A DNA stretch of 64,000 bases from Hymenolepis diminuta (Eukaryota > Platyhelminthes > Cestoda > Cyclophyllidea > Hymenolepididae), in contig CAADRB010000012.1 of assembly GCA_900708905.1 (NCBI GenBank), forward strand, positions 2,595,394-2,659,393, given 5' to 3'. The position numbers were made by a program, and so were the translations under genes. Shown here piece by piece: positions 38,129-50,206 of the stretch. Positions within the stretch are counted from its first letter, which is position 1. Each line of letters starts with the position of its first letter. Below the pieces are notes generated by a model. The model did no database searches, had not been told where the DNA came from, and saw only the letters and a program-made list of their open reading frames with translations.

Positions 38129-41100
38129 ATTTTAGGTGTCTAAAATGAACAATTTAATAATGAGAAAGAGAACTTTTTGAATAAATTCATAAAACATCAA
38201 TCTCAAACAATTTCAGAGTTTTACGCACAGCTACGCGTATAAAGAAAAGTCATTAATGAAGTTATGTTGAAATTTACCAGTAATATCAGTCTGTTCATTA
38301 AATTTAACAAAAAACCTTTTGCAACACCGCGACAACCTCGGTTTTGCACTGATTGGCCTGCAGATTTATTTAAATTAGTATTTTTTTCAACACTGATTAA
38401 AACAGTACGTCAGTTTTATTAAAAATAGTTTCTCCACAACAAATAATGCGTCTTAATTTCTACGCCCTTGAATTAGATAATCAAAGCATTGCAATAATTA
38501 ATACGATTTCAATTTTATAGTGTGATGGGCAGCTTATAGACTTTACGACATATTATTATTTTTGAAAAGCAATATATGTACCCTTTTTAATCATGGACAG
38601 CTTCCAAACAGAGAGGAAAGTAGAATCGGCTCAAAGAATGTCTGAGGGATATAAGGAGAGGTGAAAGTCTTGCCTAACCTGACAAGATTTTCCAGCTTGT
38701 CAACATATTTAACTTCTTTTTCAATATTTCATAATGTATTCAGCTATTTTTACGATCATCGTTGTGGAATTGCAGATGGCACTATAATAGCTTTCTAGGC
38801 TTCCAAACATTATGTTTACAATTAAATGCTTCGTAATTTAATAAATTAATTCCATTTTTATCGAATCAATTAGTATTGTTAGTTATTAGCTTCTTATTAG
38901 TTACTTATTCAAAACGTTTGCTTTGCAAATTCACATCAGATAGACATGGATTAATCTTTGATCTAATTCTATTGACACCAACTCCTACTTGTGCTATCAT
39001 TGGTAGTGACTTACGTGCATCGCACCAGTCCGCATGCAGCTAACACACATGATCATATCAGACAGTATCAACTAATCACAAAATTCTATCTATTCACCAA
39101 ACCCTACAAGAAATACCGACTATAAAATTAACTGTCACTTAACCACCTGATGCTCAATACTTCACAAGCAGTGAGTATTTTAAATTTCCTTTAGAATGCT
39201 TATTTACGTATATTTTTTACAGAATCTGAATCAATTTAGGCGTAAGAAAATCATTTTTTACTTTGCCGGATAGGGATTTTTTTGGATTGAGGTAATAACA
39301 ACTCATTCGAGTTTTAATTATGAACCAACGATAACTTAGGGAGAGTTTACTTATCTTTTTTATAGACAAATAAGTAGTCGTAAACCTGTCCGCTGCTAGG
39401 CCATGCTATGATGAAGTCCTTCTATTCATTTAGTTGACGCTTGGTCGAAAATCATTAACAAGATTTACTTTATACCTAAAAATAATTGAATGAGATATGA
39501 GATCTCGTATATGAGCCAAATCGCCATGTGTCGTGTAAGGAAGACCAGTTCTAGGGCACCAACGTCTTATATTATAGACGCGTCGTTGATTTATGAAACA
39601 AGGGCCTAATTGTTATGTGAAAATTGGAGGCAGATTGAATGTGTTCGGTGCGTTCGATCGAATACACTAAGAGTGCACTCGTAAGTTCAACCCCCATATA
39701 CTGGATTATCGGTTTTTAGACTTCTATACTGACTTGAATGTGTGATACCACCAGTGAAGAATTCACCGCTGCCAAAATCGGTCAACTAGTCAGACAATCC
39801 TTTACTTCATATCCAATTCTACATAAGTACATTTATTTTCTCAATAGTATGCTGTCGTTTGAGCTGATAGTCTTCTTCCTCCCCCTTCATAGTGGTTCAG
39901 TATTCGTAGCTCTAAAAAGTGGGCAACTGAGCAAACCATAAAATCTATATCAAATTCCTACGAAGACTCAAAACGCCATTAAGCAAAAACACATATCATA
40001 CTAAGTTTCACAATGATCATGGATTTACTCCTAAAAACCCAGTGGAATTCCCCACTGTCTCCATATTGATCTATAAATGAAGAAAAATTAATGGCTCTGC
40101 TCGCGGAAAATCCAAATTGAAGGTTAATTTTCTAACTTACAATTTTAAATCTAGATAGAAATCTGGTGGCAACAGAATAGGGTTAAAATACCGGACAGTT
40201 TCAATTAGGACACATATTTTAGGAGGCGGATAAAACTGGAAGCGTCTAATACAGCGTTTAATAATGGGGCTTAGGTGAATAACTGCGTTGATAAGAAATT
40301 TATGCTAACACTTTATGAGCAGTCATAATCGAGGTCATTTTGATTTTACTGGTCAAAATACAAAAAAGGGATTTAGCAGAGAGATGTAAAATTCGAAAAG
40401 TGAGCTATTTTAATAATGGCGCAATATTCACGATTTCACATAGTTTCCGAGATGTCAAATTCAAGAGGAACAGTACTCAGATCCAAATTAATGTCTTATC
40501 CTTGGATCTTCAATGAATCCACACACTTGACATTAATATTAACTCCCATAGGAAGATATTCTCTCTAACTAAGTAAAATTGCTCATTGTTTAATATGAGG
40601 TATTTACTTCAAAATTTTAAATTCCAGTTTAGACAGGAAAAATGGATGAAAGAAGTTCCTTTTTCTTTGTTTTCTAATTCTATAGATCCGAGAATTTTCT
40701 TCGTTAGTGAATAATTAGAACCAAATGACACAAATTCTAAACATAAACCCATCCATTATTATGAAGAAATGGAAAAACAATCATTATAGTGGTTGTGATA
40801 ATACTCTTCTTCCTTGTTATTTTCTTATAATTACTTTTCCTTTCAAAATAGTCTCTTAACAAGCGTACACCCCTTGGTATGATCTGCTCTTCTCTATAGG
40901 GTATCGTAACCGACCTTTAAATTCCCTAAGGAATTGCACTAGTGACAAATACAATCCGACACCACCCAATTCAAAACGACCTAAACCACCGTATCAAAAT
41001 AAGACGCACCTTTTCGTATCAATAGGCAGATTGATATTATATGCCATTTACAACTGTAATGTAAGTAAATTTGTTTGAACAGAAGGGAATTAAAAGAAGC

Positions 41101-42899
41101 AGGAATTAGAAGGTGAAAAATAAAAAATTTGCAAATAAGAATTATTTTGGAGAAAATATATTTTTCTTATATGTAGCACTACTTCATAATATATGACTGA
41201 AATGCACTGAAAAGGTAATAAAAAGTTGGTAGGTATCCGGTATTCATAAAGCTTGTACTAGGCTAGTTGAGTACTCAAGAGTTAAGTGCTCCAAAGTCCA
41301 GCCCAAATCAGTTTCTCGAAGAGTTCTCAACAACTAGGTCTAACTAATTAAGAGCATTCAAATATTAGTTTTTTTTCCTTATCAAGACGTGGGACCGCAT
41401 TTTCACCTACTCGATAGGTTATTAATTATAATTATATTAATTTTTAAAATGCTACCTCAATTAGGCAATAACTGAGTTCACTTGACAGAATTACTCGAAA
41501 TCATTACGTAAAGAGCGAATGAAATGTAATGCTCAATAAAGATCTCAAATGTTTAAATGGTCACAAATGCACCAAGCTAAAGGTATACTACGAATTTCAG
41601 AAGATACTTGCACGGGTGCGATGGCCGTTGCATGCTCAATTCGATACAATGACTGTCAAGAGGCTGCAGGCTAATGTTCATGTGTAGTTTAAATTTCAAA
41701 TAAAACTTCATTGTGTGTATATCCGCATCATTCTCCTTTTCATAAAATATATATAAATTATTTGGTTTTGAAAACAGGAAGTTACTTCTCGACTAATCTG
41801 TATATACCGAAAATGCAAAAGTAAACTAAAATCAGACGTGACTCTGGATATTCAGTCGAAACAATCTCTGGCTCGGCTAATCTTCAGTTGGATATCTTGC
41901 TGTATTCCAAAATAAGTGGGTATGTAACGTATTGAGAACTACGCACCTAAGACCAGAAGACCCTAGAGAAAACAAGTCTTTACTGGATCAAGGTATATTG
42001 AGCAAGTTACAACTGTTTAGACAGACAACGGAGAAAGTATCAACGACAAGAGGAGAATTCAATCATACTCAACTACAGTACATCAAAGTACTTTTAGCAT
42101 ACGGTCAGACACTTAACACTTTGATACTACAATCCTTCACCCTTTTGTTTGACAACAGATAGTAGGTAAGGTAAAATAAATAATAATAAAAGGGTCGATC
42201 GATCCACTTTCTTGTTCTCAATCATTTTGTGCCTAACTCCTCGCCAATTCCTGTTTCGGTCAATTTGCCACTATTCTTCAACACATCATTCGGGAGCATC
42301 TTTTACATTCAGTATATCGACAGCAAGGGAAATGATTACATTATTCTACTTTACCACCTGAGCGGAACCTCTCCACTTTTTTCTAATGATCGATATCTGC
42401 TTGTCCTGAGGTAGTTTCGATGATGCGAAGCGCATTGGCGCCTATCAGGAAATTTAAATAACCCTTAGTACTACTAATTAAGCACCTTGAAATGACTTAA
42501 CATTACTCGGTCAAAAAGATGGAATGCTTTTTTCCACCTCTCTATAATTTTTCCTTAATGCAATCCTAGGCATCTTATTAACTAGGACGAAGAGCCAGGA
42601 AACATGTCATATCGCAGGGGAGTAAAATTATGTTTATCATACAGATAACCGAGACTGCATTCGACACTGAAATTTCAAAGTAAGGAAGAAGGCAGAGAGG
42701 TTTTTGTGGTGTCTATTTAAAAGAAATTTTTTTCAAGCAGGCATCAGTATTGGGCAGGTTTAATCCAACAAGTATTTACCAATAAACTAAAATGGAGCCC
42801 ATGAAAATCGTTGTTTGTTCTGTCACCAAACTTGAAATCACAGCTTCCGGTGCTGTTTTGCAGTCAGGTTTATTTATATTCGTTCACAATGTTCCAAAT
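38129..42899. other. Intergenic upstream of ERCC5
   Basis: About 4.8 kb. Just upstream of ERCC5, an inverted CCAAT element (gattggcc, about 38350) may belong to its promoter. The rest is AT-rich. A 77-codon polar open frame at 41932-42162 follows a short block (gtaacgtattgagaactacg, about 41920) that resembles one at about 52180. I could not identify it and treat it as possible retroelement debris. Confidence 0.45.
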
Positions 42900-43105
42900 T
42901 AGCCTTGAACCATTAATATGCATGGAGACACATTGATGAAGCAGTATCGCTTATCATTTAAATTTACTTTCAACTATCTGCACGTTACCAAACTTGTATT
43001 AGCTGTTCTGGAAAATGTGGGTATGTCTTCCTAAACGAATCCCAAATGAAGAAAAATTCTGTCTGAATGTAAAAGGCCCACAATTTTCATCCATCCCAGG
43101 ACAAC

Positions 43106-43450
43106 TTGAATTTTACTTTCGACGAAATTTTAATGATTCTGTCTAAATTATTTAGGGTAAAGTGTTCCGAGTGCCGAAACCGTTTTAAAAGTCATAGCCT
43201 CTCCAAACAGCCTAATGAAGATTGGACAATCTATGCTTGTCGTCTCAATAGTGTTTTTGAATTTTCCTATTTTTCAGCCATTTCAAAGGATCACCCAAAA
43301 TGTCTACTGTTCAAAGGATCACCCAAAATGTCTACTGTTTTTGAGTGGTCTTCGAGAACATAGTCCAACTGACATCTGTTGTTGAATGCTCAGAATGATT
43401 GAAGAAAGGGAAAAAATCAAATTGGAGGCTCTTGCAAATGGGATGCATGG
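43106..43450 (+). pseudogene. Gag-like fragment of the Gypsy relic
   Basis: The open part (43106-43363, 85 codons) contains the gag-type pattern CSECRNRFKS...NEDWTIYACRLNSVFEF...ISKDHPKCLLF. After that point a 28-bp tandem duplication (43283-43310 and 43311-43338) shifts the frame. The expected continuation, a SGLREHSP-like stretch, is visible after it in another frame, followed by a TGA. No zinc knuckle was recognised. Confidence 0.6.
43283..43338 (+). repeat. Perfect 28-bp tandem duplication inside the gag-like fragment
   Basis: Two identical head-to-tail 28-bp units, 43283-43310 and 43311-43338. Because 28 is not a multiple of three, the duplication is itself a frameshift. The absence of any difference between the units implies a recent event relative to the decay around it. 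Confidence 0.95.
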
Positions 43451-43759
43451 ATTTGGACATCAAGTAAGATAGTGGCATGAATTAGCACTTAATGAATTTC
43501 TAGTGAAAATGTGTTCCAAAATGTTTCTTCTCCCATAAATCTCTAACTGAATGATGGCTCTGCAATGATTTGCACTTCTCTCGATTTTATCATTTCAAGT
43601 CTCATATCTGCGAATTGCGTGGCTAGTGAGGACAAATGAAAACAGGATCCAGAAAAGAGAACATGACCCGGAAGGTCAAACCAGTGAGCTCTGCTAAATC
43701 CCTGAATGTTTGCTAGAAGAACAAGCTCAGTGGTGTTAATAGGAGGAAATGTAACTTTG

Positions 43760-44296
43760 CAGAAAAATGGTCATGAGGTCAAGCTGCGGCTAGACACAAC
43801 CTCTGATATTATGCTGATACGCTGATTTCGTGAAGAACATAGAGGTTGCAAAAGTGATTGCGCACAATGTTTCAGGCGGAATTTGGAATTTTGGAGGAAA
43901 GTGCGATGTCATCTCTGTCATGGTGATCTGCAGATTCGGACAAAATGGTCCGTGAAAAATCATCCTGAACTGAATCATATTGGTCTGAATTGGTTGGACG
44001 AATTGAAGTTGTCGAAGAAAAGGGAAAGAGTCATCCAAACTACTGAACGAAAGGCGCAGAACAAATCGAATAAGAAATATCCGAAGAAAAGAAAGCAGCG
44101 TCCTGAACTGAATCCTACTGTAAGCACAGGAGTGAAACTAGAATTGCAAGTTAATTATGTTAAGCACCTGGAGAATGGAGGTCTTCCTTCAAAATCAGAA
44201 GTGAATGCTAAGTGCTCTCCAAGGCATCTAGAACAAAACCCCCCAGTAAAAGAAATGCGGAAAGTTGAAGTCAAAAGAAAAGAGGAAAGGGAGTAA
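43760..44296 (+). pseudogene. Protease-like fragment and Lys-rich tail of the Gypsy relic
   Basis: Upstream of a stop near 43823 the reading NGHEVKLRLDTTSD resembles retroelement aspartic proteases, with DTT in place of the usual DTG/DTA. The following 137-codon open frame (43883-44296) starts with a protease C-terminal region ending HPELNHIGLNWLDELKL, then runs into about 95 Lys/Glu-rich residues I cannot assign. Expression is unlikely. Confidence 0.55.
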
Positions 44297-44560
44297 TGAC
44301 AGAAATTCTGAAAGATGCCCTCCTGAGCTTCTGGACGACTTCAAATCGAATGCTTGATGGAAAGTCTTCTATGAAATTACCAAAAGGAAAATGAGAAGTA
44401 CACTTCTATAAATCACCTGAATGTGCCTCTGAGGAAGGACTAGCTCGTCAGGAAAGAAAGCTGAAAAAATTACAGGGCTTTAAGAGAACCTGAAAAAGAA
44501 TTTCTTTGAAGAAGAGATGTCGAGATGTAAATTTTATTTTTATTGAGATAAAAATATTTT

Positions 44561-47500
44561 ACCAAGTATTTCACCCTGAGAAACTAACATTTTTATTATT
44601 CATGTCTGCAATATTTCCCTTGTATTTATATTATTGACTCGTTTGTCATTATTAAATTGGTCATGTGCCTAACTGACATGGGTGTTTCCCTCCTGTCTTC
44701 TCCATTCGGAAACTGAGATATCGGGCTCGTACAGATGGTAAAGCAGCTATAGGCTAATACGGAAGTGAAATACTGCTTTATCTTTAAAACTTCTTTATTC
44801 ATTTAAAAATATATTTTCATAACAGGGGTGAGTGACTCAAGGTTTTCCTTTTATTTGATTATCGGAAATCGATTGCGTCCAGAAAAATTTTACGTGTTTC
44901 TATTCAACATGAGGCGTTTTTTGAGGCAGAAGTTTACGAATATTGTTGAGATTTACTGATTGGATGCTATATTTCATTTTAATGTTTAATAAAACCCTGC
45001 TTACTAAGCGAAGATGTACTCGTTCGATTTCATCTCCATTTATGCGCATCTGCCATAAACTTGTTTTCGAAAACCGCAGCGATAGCATGATTTGCATTAC
45101 CATTCGAGAATGTACTGTTGCGAGATGATCTGATTTTTTAGCAATTTCGGAGTATGAGACCACAAGAAAACATGTGAAATTCAGAGTCTGTTAGAGTTGA
45201 CTGATTTTGTAAATGGGTAGTGACTTCTAACGTGATTGAAATTTGAAGAATTTTTAATAAAAAGTACTGTTTGTACGGTATTATTGTTGTCCATGACACA
45301 GCATAGCGAAGTAAAAAAGTCTTTTATGAAATACTTTAATTATAAAGGTAAGAAAAAGTATTCTCAAAATGTATGACTGTTAACGATAATTCAACCTTTG
45401 TAAATTCTCCAGATTGACCAGAATATTGATTCAATACAATATCAGTACGTAACATAATAATCAAGTCGTGGCTGCCGATCAAGACGTCATGAAGTCTTAA
45501 TTTTGACCGTGCCGTCATAGATTAAATAGCCGGCAAAGTCAATTTCTTCTGTAGAATAGTAAATTCCTATCCCAGGGAAATTTGTCGGAAAATAGTGAAA
45601 TGTGAAACTACCATCCGTAAGCGCATGCTAGCGAAGAAGAAGGAATCACTATTCCTCTATCCTAGCAATCAACAAGGTCATCTATTGCTCAATTTCAGGG
45701 TGTTTTAAGTCTTATAAAAGACAAGAGTAATTGAAACCGCACATATCAGGATGCCAATCTTAACTTTGACACCGAGTTCAGTGCGAACCTTTTCAAAAGA
45801 TCATTTACAGGCTGATAAGAGAAGAGGTAGAATCCTAAATCTCATGAAACAAATCTCCCTTTCCTATCTCCAAACTATTTCCTCTTGGCTATAGTCATGG
45901 ATACGTTTGTCTGAATAATATAATATAGAGTTTATTTATAAATAGCACTAATATACTGACATGCTGGATAACGTCTAATACGATAGAATTAGCAGCCAAT
46001 GTGAAAGTACACAAAAATTGTGATTTAAACAACTACAAAATGGTAGCTAACACTTCAGAAGGTAAATAACCTGAATGATACTGTCGCCAATAAATTCCTA
46101 ACACAGAAACCTTATGAAAATTGAAAGAACTAAGTTTTTAACACAAAGCTAAAGAAAGGAGATGGAGGCAGTGAAAAAATTGTTTATAATGAAAAATCGC
46201 TTTATATAATAATCATTTTAATTTTTTGTTTGTCCATAAGGATATAAATTGGATGAGTGATTTTTAAAGCCACTCTCAACATTTTCTAAGTTGTGTATTG
46301 GAGAAAAGAAAGGAGATTCGAGAATCACTCTTTAGTGACATTGACGCACGTCAGCTCGGCAGGGTGAAACTTGGAATCCATCCATTCAGATAACAACAAA
46401 TATGAGAAGTATTACAGTGCGTTTTGGAAAAAAAGCTTCAGAAAATAGCAATTTTATTTCAGAAAGAAATCGAACAGGATCCTGAAGGAATCTGTACGAA
46501 AAGCTTGATACTCTTGATGCTTTCTCTAGCTCCCATGGTAGACTGTATTTGCGCAGATATTAGAAAGAAGTTTCTTCCAAATAGAATTAAGAGTAAGGAT
46601 GGATAGGACAAATACCCCTTCTTATTTTAATATGCGATTCAAACCTTTTTAAGGCAGGGCAAGAACCTGAGAGTTTGAGAAGACTAGTCATTACTTCGCA
46701 GAGACGTCCAGATTATGGCTGGGAGGCTTTGGCTAAAGATCTGAATTAAAGGCACTTGTAGCAGATAATGATTGTTTTTCTTGCAGGATTTACAAGCCTG
46801 GGATGTGTAAATATATTTACACTGTGTGACCAGTGCGCCACCAACGCACTATAGGGATACTTCAATTTCATTGAATATTATGAATTAATTAGTCTAGGTA
46901 GTAAGATTGTTACATTCAGACAATTTAATTGGGGCTGTCCGAATCATTTAAACGAGTAAAAATAGAGCCAGAAAAAATAGGCCGTCTTATTTCCGATGCT
47001 GATGTACTGGCTCTGATTTTCCATAATTTTTAGATTTCTAAAGTGAATAATGAAATGTTACTTTAGCTGATCACAGACCATACTGAACTTATCAGGACGC
47101 GGGAAGACAAGTAAAAACAAATATAAAGCTGTAGTCGATTAATGTTTTCAAAGAAGCAAATCTTATCTCAACTTTTATCACTTGGACTACGAAAATGAGT
47201 TTCATTCAATCACCTAGGCAAAGTGACCAATAGCGCTAACGCATACAGATTTATGACCTTGGACTAGAACGTGGGACTCCGTAATTGGCCAGTGTGGCGG
47301 ACGTAAGAATGGCGTGAGAGTGCTTTGCACTGAAAGAGCCATAACCACGTGTTTTACGACGAAAATCGTCTCATTTTTTACTTGTGACTTTATCATGTTA
47401 CTTTCAAGTGAATTACAGTCAATTCACTTTAGCTCACGTTGATAATCACACTGAAATAAATAATTTACAAATCTAGATAACCGTAAGTGGTGAAATCTCA

Positions 47501-47640
47501 GTTAAAAGTTTGGATGCAAGAGAACCACGGCTGGTAATGAATCACTTCATCTTCAAATACCGTCTCGAATAACAAGATTTCCTTTCCAAAAATCTCCAAC
47601 CAATGAGCAAAACGCAAGCATGGTAGCTAGTGCGCTTTAA
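44561..47640. other. Intergenic between the Gypsy relic and the ELOVL promoter
   Basis: About 3.1 kb with short open frames only. An 87-codon minus-strand frame (44900-45163) has balanced composition but no recognisable motif. Possible tRNA-like relics lie at about 46830-46860 and 47222-47280. Nothing else was identified. Confidence 0.45.
47222..47280 (+). repeat. Possible tRNA-like SINE relic
   Basis: An A-box-like aatagcgctaacgcat is followed about 20 nt later by tgaccttggactagaacgtg and ggactcc. The layout resembles a degenerate tRNA-derived SINE head. No acceptor stem is evident. A related tgaccttggact occurs at about 53947. Confidence 0.25.
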
Positions 47641-47872
47641 TTCACCGTCAATCGATAGCTCGGAATGACGAATTAAACACTAGCATGCGAGTGACTAACC
47701 AATCAGCTCCTGAATCGCGTGTTGATTGGCTGTGCGGGGTGATACACACGCACGCCAGTAGTGTATAGGCGCGCACACAAAATCGGGGATCGCGCACTTT
47801 TGTTTTGCCCGTCTTGCCTGCGGTTTGTCGTGCGTGCGTGTAGATTTCTTCCAGGTTTTATGCGTTCAGACA
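47641..47872 (+). promoter_or_regulatory. Promoter and 5' leader region of the ELOVL gene
   Basis: The region is markedly more GC- and CpG-rich than its surroundings. It has two divergent CCAAT elements about 22 nt apart: ccaat at 47699-47703 and attgg at 47725-47729. Downstream are gcgcgcacac and tcgcgcac blocks. Acceptor-like sites cttccag (ending 47854) and gttcag (ending 47869, three bases before the ATG) could be used by a 5'-UTR intron or a trans-spliced leader. That is inference. Confidence 0.5.
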
Positions 47873-47892
47873 ATGCCAGACAATTATTCTGA
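47860..47892 (+). other. Short upstream ORF overlapping the ELOVL start
   Basis: An out-of-frame ATG at 47860 opens a 10-codon frame ending at TGA 47890-47892, overlapping the main ATG at 47873. It would matter only if the transcript begins upstream and is not spliced at the acceptor-like site ending 47869, which would remove it. Confidence 0.35.
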
Positions 47893-50206
47893 AATATGGA
47901 TCCCCAGCGAACCAGACCCTCGATCCGCTCATTACCCTTTAATGCATAGCTTTTGGCCCACTGCCTTAATTTCTCTATTCTACGTTGTTGGGGTTTATAC
48001 CTGGGTTAAAATAGCCGCTCCAAAGAAAAAGAAGGTTGGAGCGTCAAACGGGCATGCTGGTAACGGAAACGCAGCCAATGGAAAACCAGTGAAACCTACT
48101 TCCTCTAAATTTGGTCTCCTCAAATGCCTTATGGTGATATATAACTTTTCGATGGTAATGTATTCTGCATACATGGTTTTTGAAATTCTTGATCTTCTAC
48201 GGATTACTGGCTACGGCTTGGGTTGTGTCGAATTCGATCGAGCAGAAAACGAAACACAACAGCGTTTTGTCTTTATGGGGTACATGTTTTACTTCTCCAA
48301 ATTTTTGGAACTTCTCGACACACTCTTTTTCCTTCTTCGAGGCAAATTTGATCAAGTCACTTTTCTCCACGTGTTTCATCATGGCGCTATGCCTCCTTCA
48401 ATTTGGTGGGGAATCAAGTACACTCCTAGTAAGATTTTTGGATTTTAACTTCATTCAAATTTCTCAAAATATGCTATTTTGTACTTTCTTTGTCGTTATT
48501 TTCCCTCAACCACTAGTGATCTGTCTGCCCCTAGTTTTTAAATTCCGGCAACTGTTGCAAGTGTTCTTTTAAACTATAAGTTTCCAATTTGTCGTCTAAT
48601 AGTTTCGTTGCATTGGTTTCCTGCATGCTAATGAGTTCATTTTGTATTCTCTCATTTGTTTTTGCATGGAAGATTAAGTTTTCTCGCTTAAATCAGATTT
48701 CGGAATATCAGTGAGATATGATGCCCTTTGGCATGAGTTTTTTTGGTATGTTGAATCGGTAAGTGTTCAAACACTTACTTACGTGTTAGCCTGTTTACCT
48801 GTGCGCTGCTGCCCGTGTGTAGCTGAATTGATACACATAGTAGGTAGCTAAACTCTTCGTGTGAGCGTTTGCGTATGATGAAGGAGGTGTGCCGCTATCC
48901 TCTTCGCTTTCACTGAATTGGACCCGAGAAAAATAAGCACGTCATTTCTTTGGGATTCATCCGTACTTTTTTTTTCAATTAGCTTTTTGAAAGACGCTTT
49001 CTCAATTCTTGAAAATTTTTTAGGGGGTGGAGATCTATTCATTCCTTAAGTGCCTTAGATATGTTCTCATTTTCAATTTTTCGCATTCAATTACATATGA
49101 AAGAACTGATAACGTTATATTTAGCTTGTACACCTTATTTGGATTTCTCAAGCTGCTTTTAATAATAAGTAATTTGTAATCTGGTTTGAGTAGCGAAAAT
49201 ACCACAGAGTAACAATGAACTATTCAATGATTACAGTACGTGCTTTCCTTTTTGAGAGCTTCTATGTATAGTTGGAAAAAAAGGATGAGATGAATCATAT
49301 TAGATGGTTGCATTCTCTTCATTGAGTGGGTTATTGCACAAATTAAAGTTTCCTTGTGTCACCTAATTCATATGATTGACTAGTGTTCTATCGTCTAATT
49401 TTCTACTTAAAATATCTAAACAATAGTATGTTATCTAGGGATGCCAACATTTAATTTGCTTTCTTGTCCTTTGGCCCAATCTGAACCCTCCGGGCTAATT
49501 AAAGTGCTTAGTCATCGCCTGTAAATGTATTCGCATCGGAATCGCTTTTGGGCTAATAAAACAGTGCTCTGGTTATTCTTGTATATCCAGTCCCAGGGAG
49601 CATATAAGTAGTATTCAAGTTAAAATGACTACTCGAAAGACCTAGAGTAGCATATTTTTGGTCATTCATTTGTTTGGAACCCTTAACCACATATTGAGTC
49701 CTCTTAGTGTATTTCGCTGATGAGAGGTATTTTAGTAATATTTATGTTGAAATGAGTAGTATTCTAAAAGGCGTTTCCTGATTCTAGGTGGAATAGTGTA
49801 CATGTTCCCGTTGGCAAACAGCTTTGTGCATGTGATAATGTATACCTACTACGGTATGTCCGCTCTGGGCCTTTATCGTTACCTGTGGTGGAAGAAATAC
49901 CTCACCGTCCTCCAGATGGTCCAATTCTGCATCTTCATTGTGCACCAAGGTCAAGTGTTGACCCCCTTCAATTGGGAGTGCCGTTTTCCCAAGGTCTTTC
50001 CTCTAGCTATTGTTATCTACGCAATTATCTTCCTAGTTCTCTTCGGCAATTTCTACGTTCAGGCATACTGGCGCAGAAGGCGATTGGCTAAGATTCTTAT
50101 TGAAGAACAAGCAGCAGCGGCAGCAGCAGCAGCCGCTGCGGCACTCAATGACCCCACTAAAGCCAAAATGAATGGCAAGGTCTCTAATCATAGGAAAGCG
50201 GAGTAG
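47873..50206 (+). CDS. Very-long-chain fatty acid elongase (ELOVL family)
   Basis: Condensing enzyme of the endoplasmic reticulum that extends acyl-CoA with malonyl-CoA. Two exons, 47873-48428 and 49788-50206, joined in phase 1 (A|GT); 324 aa, close to ELOVL4/ELOVL7 length. The histidine box is HVFHH (166-170), preceded by the family block FSKFLELLDTLFFLLRGK and followed by MYTYYGMSALG and YLWWKKYLTVLQMVQF. Several hydrophobic segments fit the multi-pass fold. Unusual parts: an Asn/Gly/Lys-rich insertion after the first membrane segment (about 46-78), and an 11-alanine run (codons 50111-50143) in a basic C-terminal tail. The start is the first in-frame ATG before a typical elongase N-terminus. 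The subtype is unresolved: it resembles the ELOVL1/4/7 group more than ELOVL6. No other gene of the pathway is nearby. Confidence 0.93.
48429..49787 (+). other. ELOVL intron
   Basis: 1.36-kb intron with GTAAGA donor and ctgattctag acceptor. AT-rich, with no additional coding sequence or element recognised. Confidence 0.85.

Larger units (their letters stand above)
42900..44560 (+). mobile_element. Decayed, internally deleted Ty3/Gypsy-type LTR retroelement
   Basis: Three pieces of a retroelement polyprotein appear in the expected order on the plus strand. A gag-like segment (about 43106-43450) has KCSECRNRFKS, NEDWTIYACRLN and SKDHPKCLLF. An aspartic-protease-like segment (about 43760-44015) has a catalytic LDTTSD triplet and a following HPELNHIGLNWLDEL. 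A segment resembling an integrase C-terminal region (about 44296-44385) has FWTTSNRMLDGKS. No reverse transcriptase or RNase H is visible, so the centre has been lost. The frame is broken by stops (about 43397, 43823, 44294 and 44387) and by a 28-bp tandem duplication. LTRs were not located, so the boundaries are approximate. It is a non-functional genomic relic. Confidence 0.7.

Noticed and set aside
43883..44296. 137-codon basic ORF as an independent gene
   Set aside because: Its N-terminal part is a retroelement protease remnant, and the remainder lies inside the same decayed element.
44900..45163. 87-codon minus-strand ORF as a possible transposase or DNA-binding fragment
   Set aside because: The composition looks protein-like, but I could not match any helix-turn-helix or catalytic motif.
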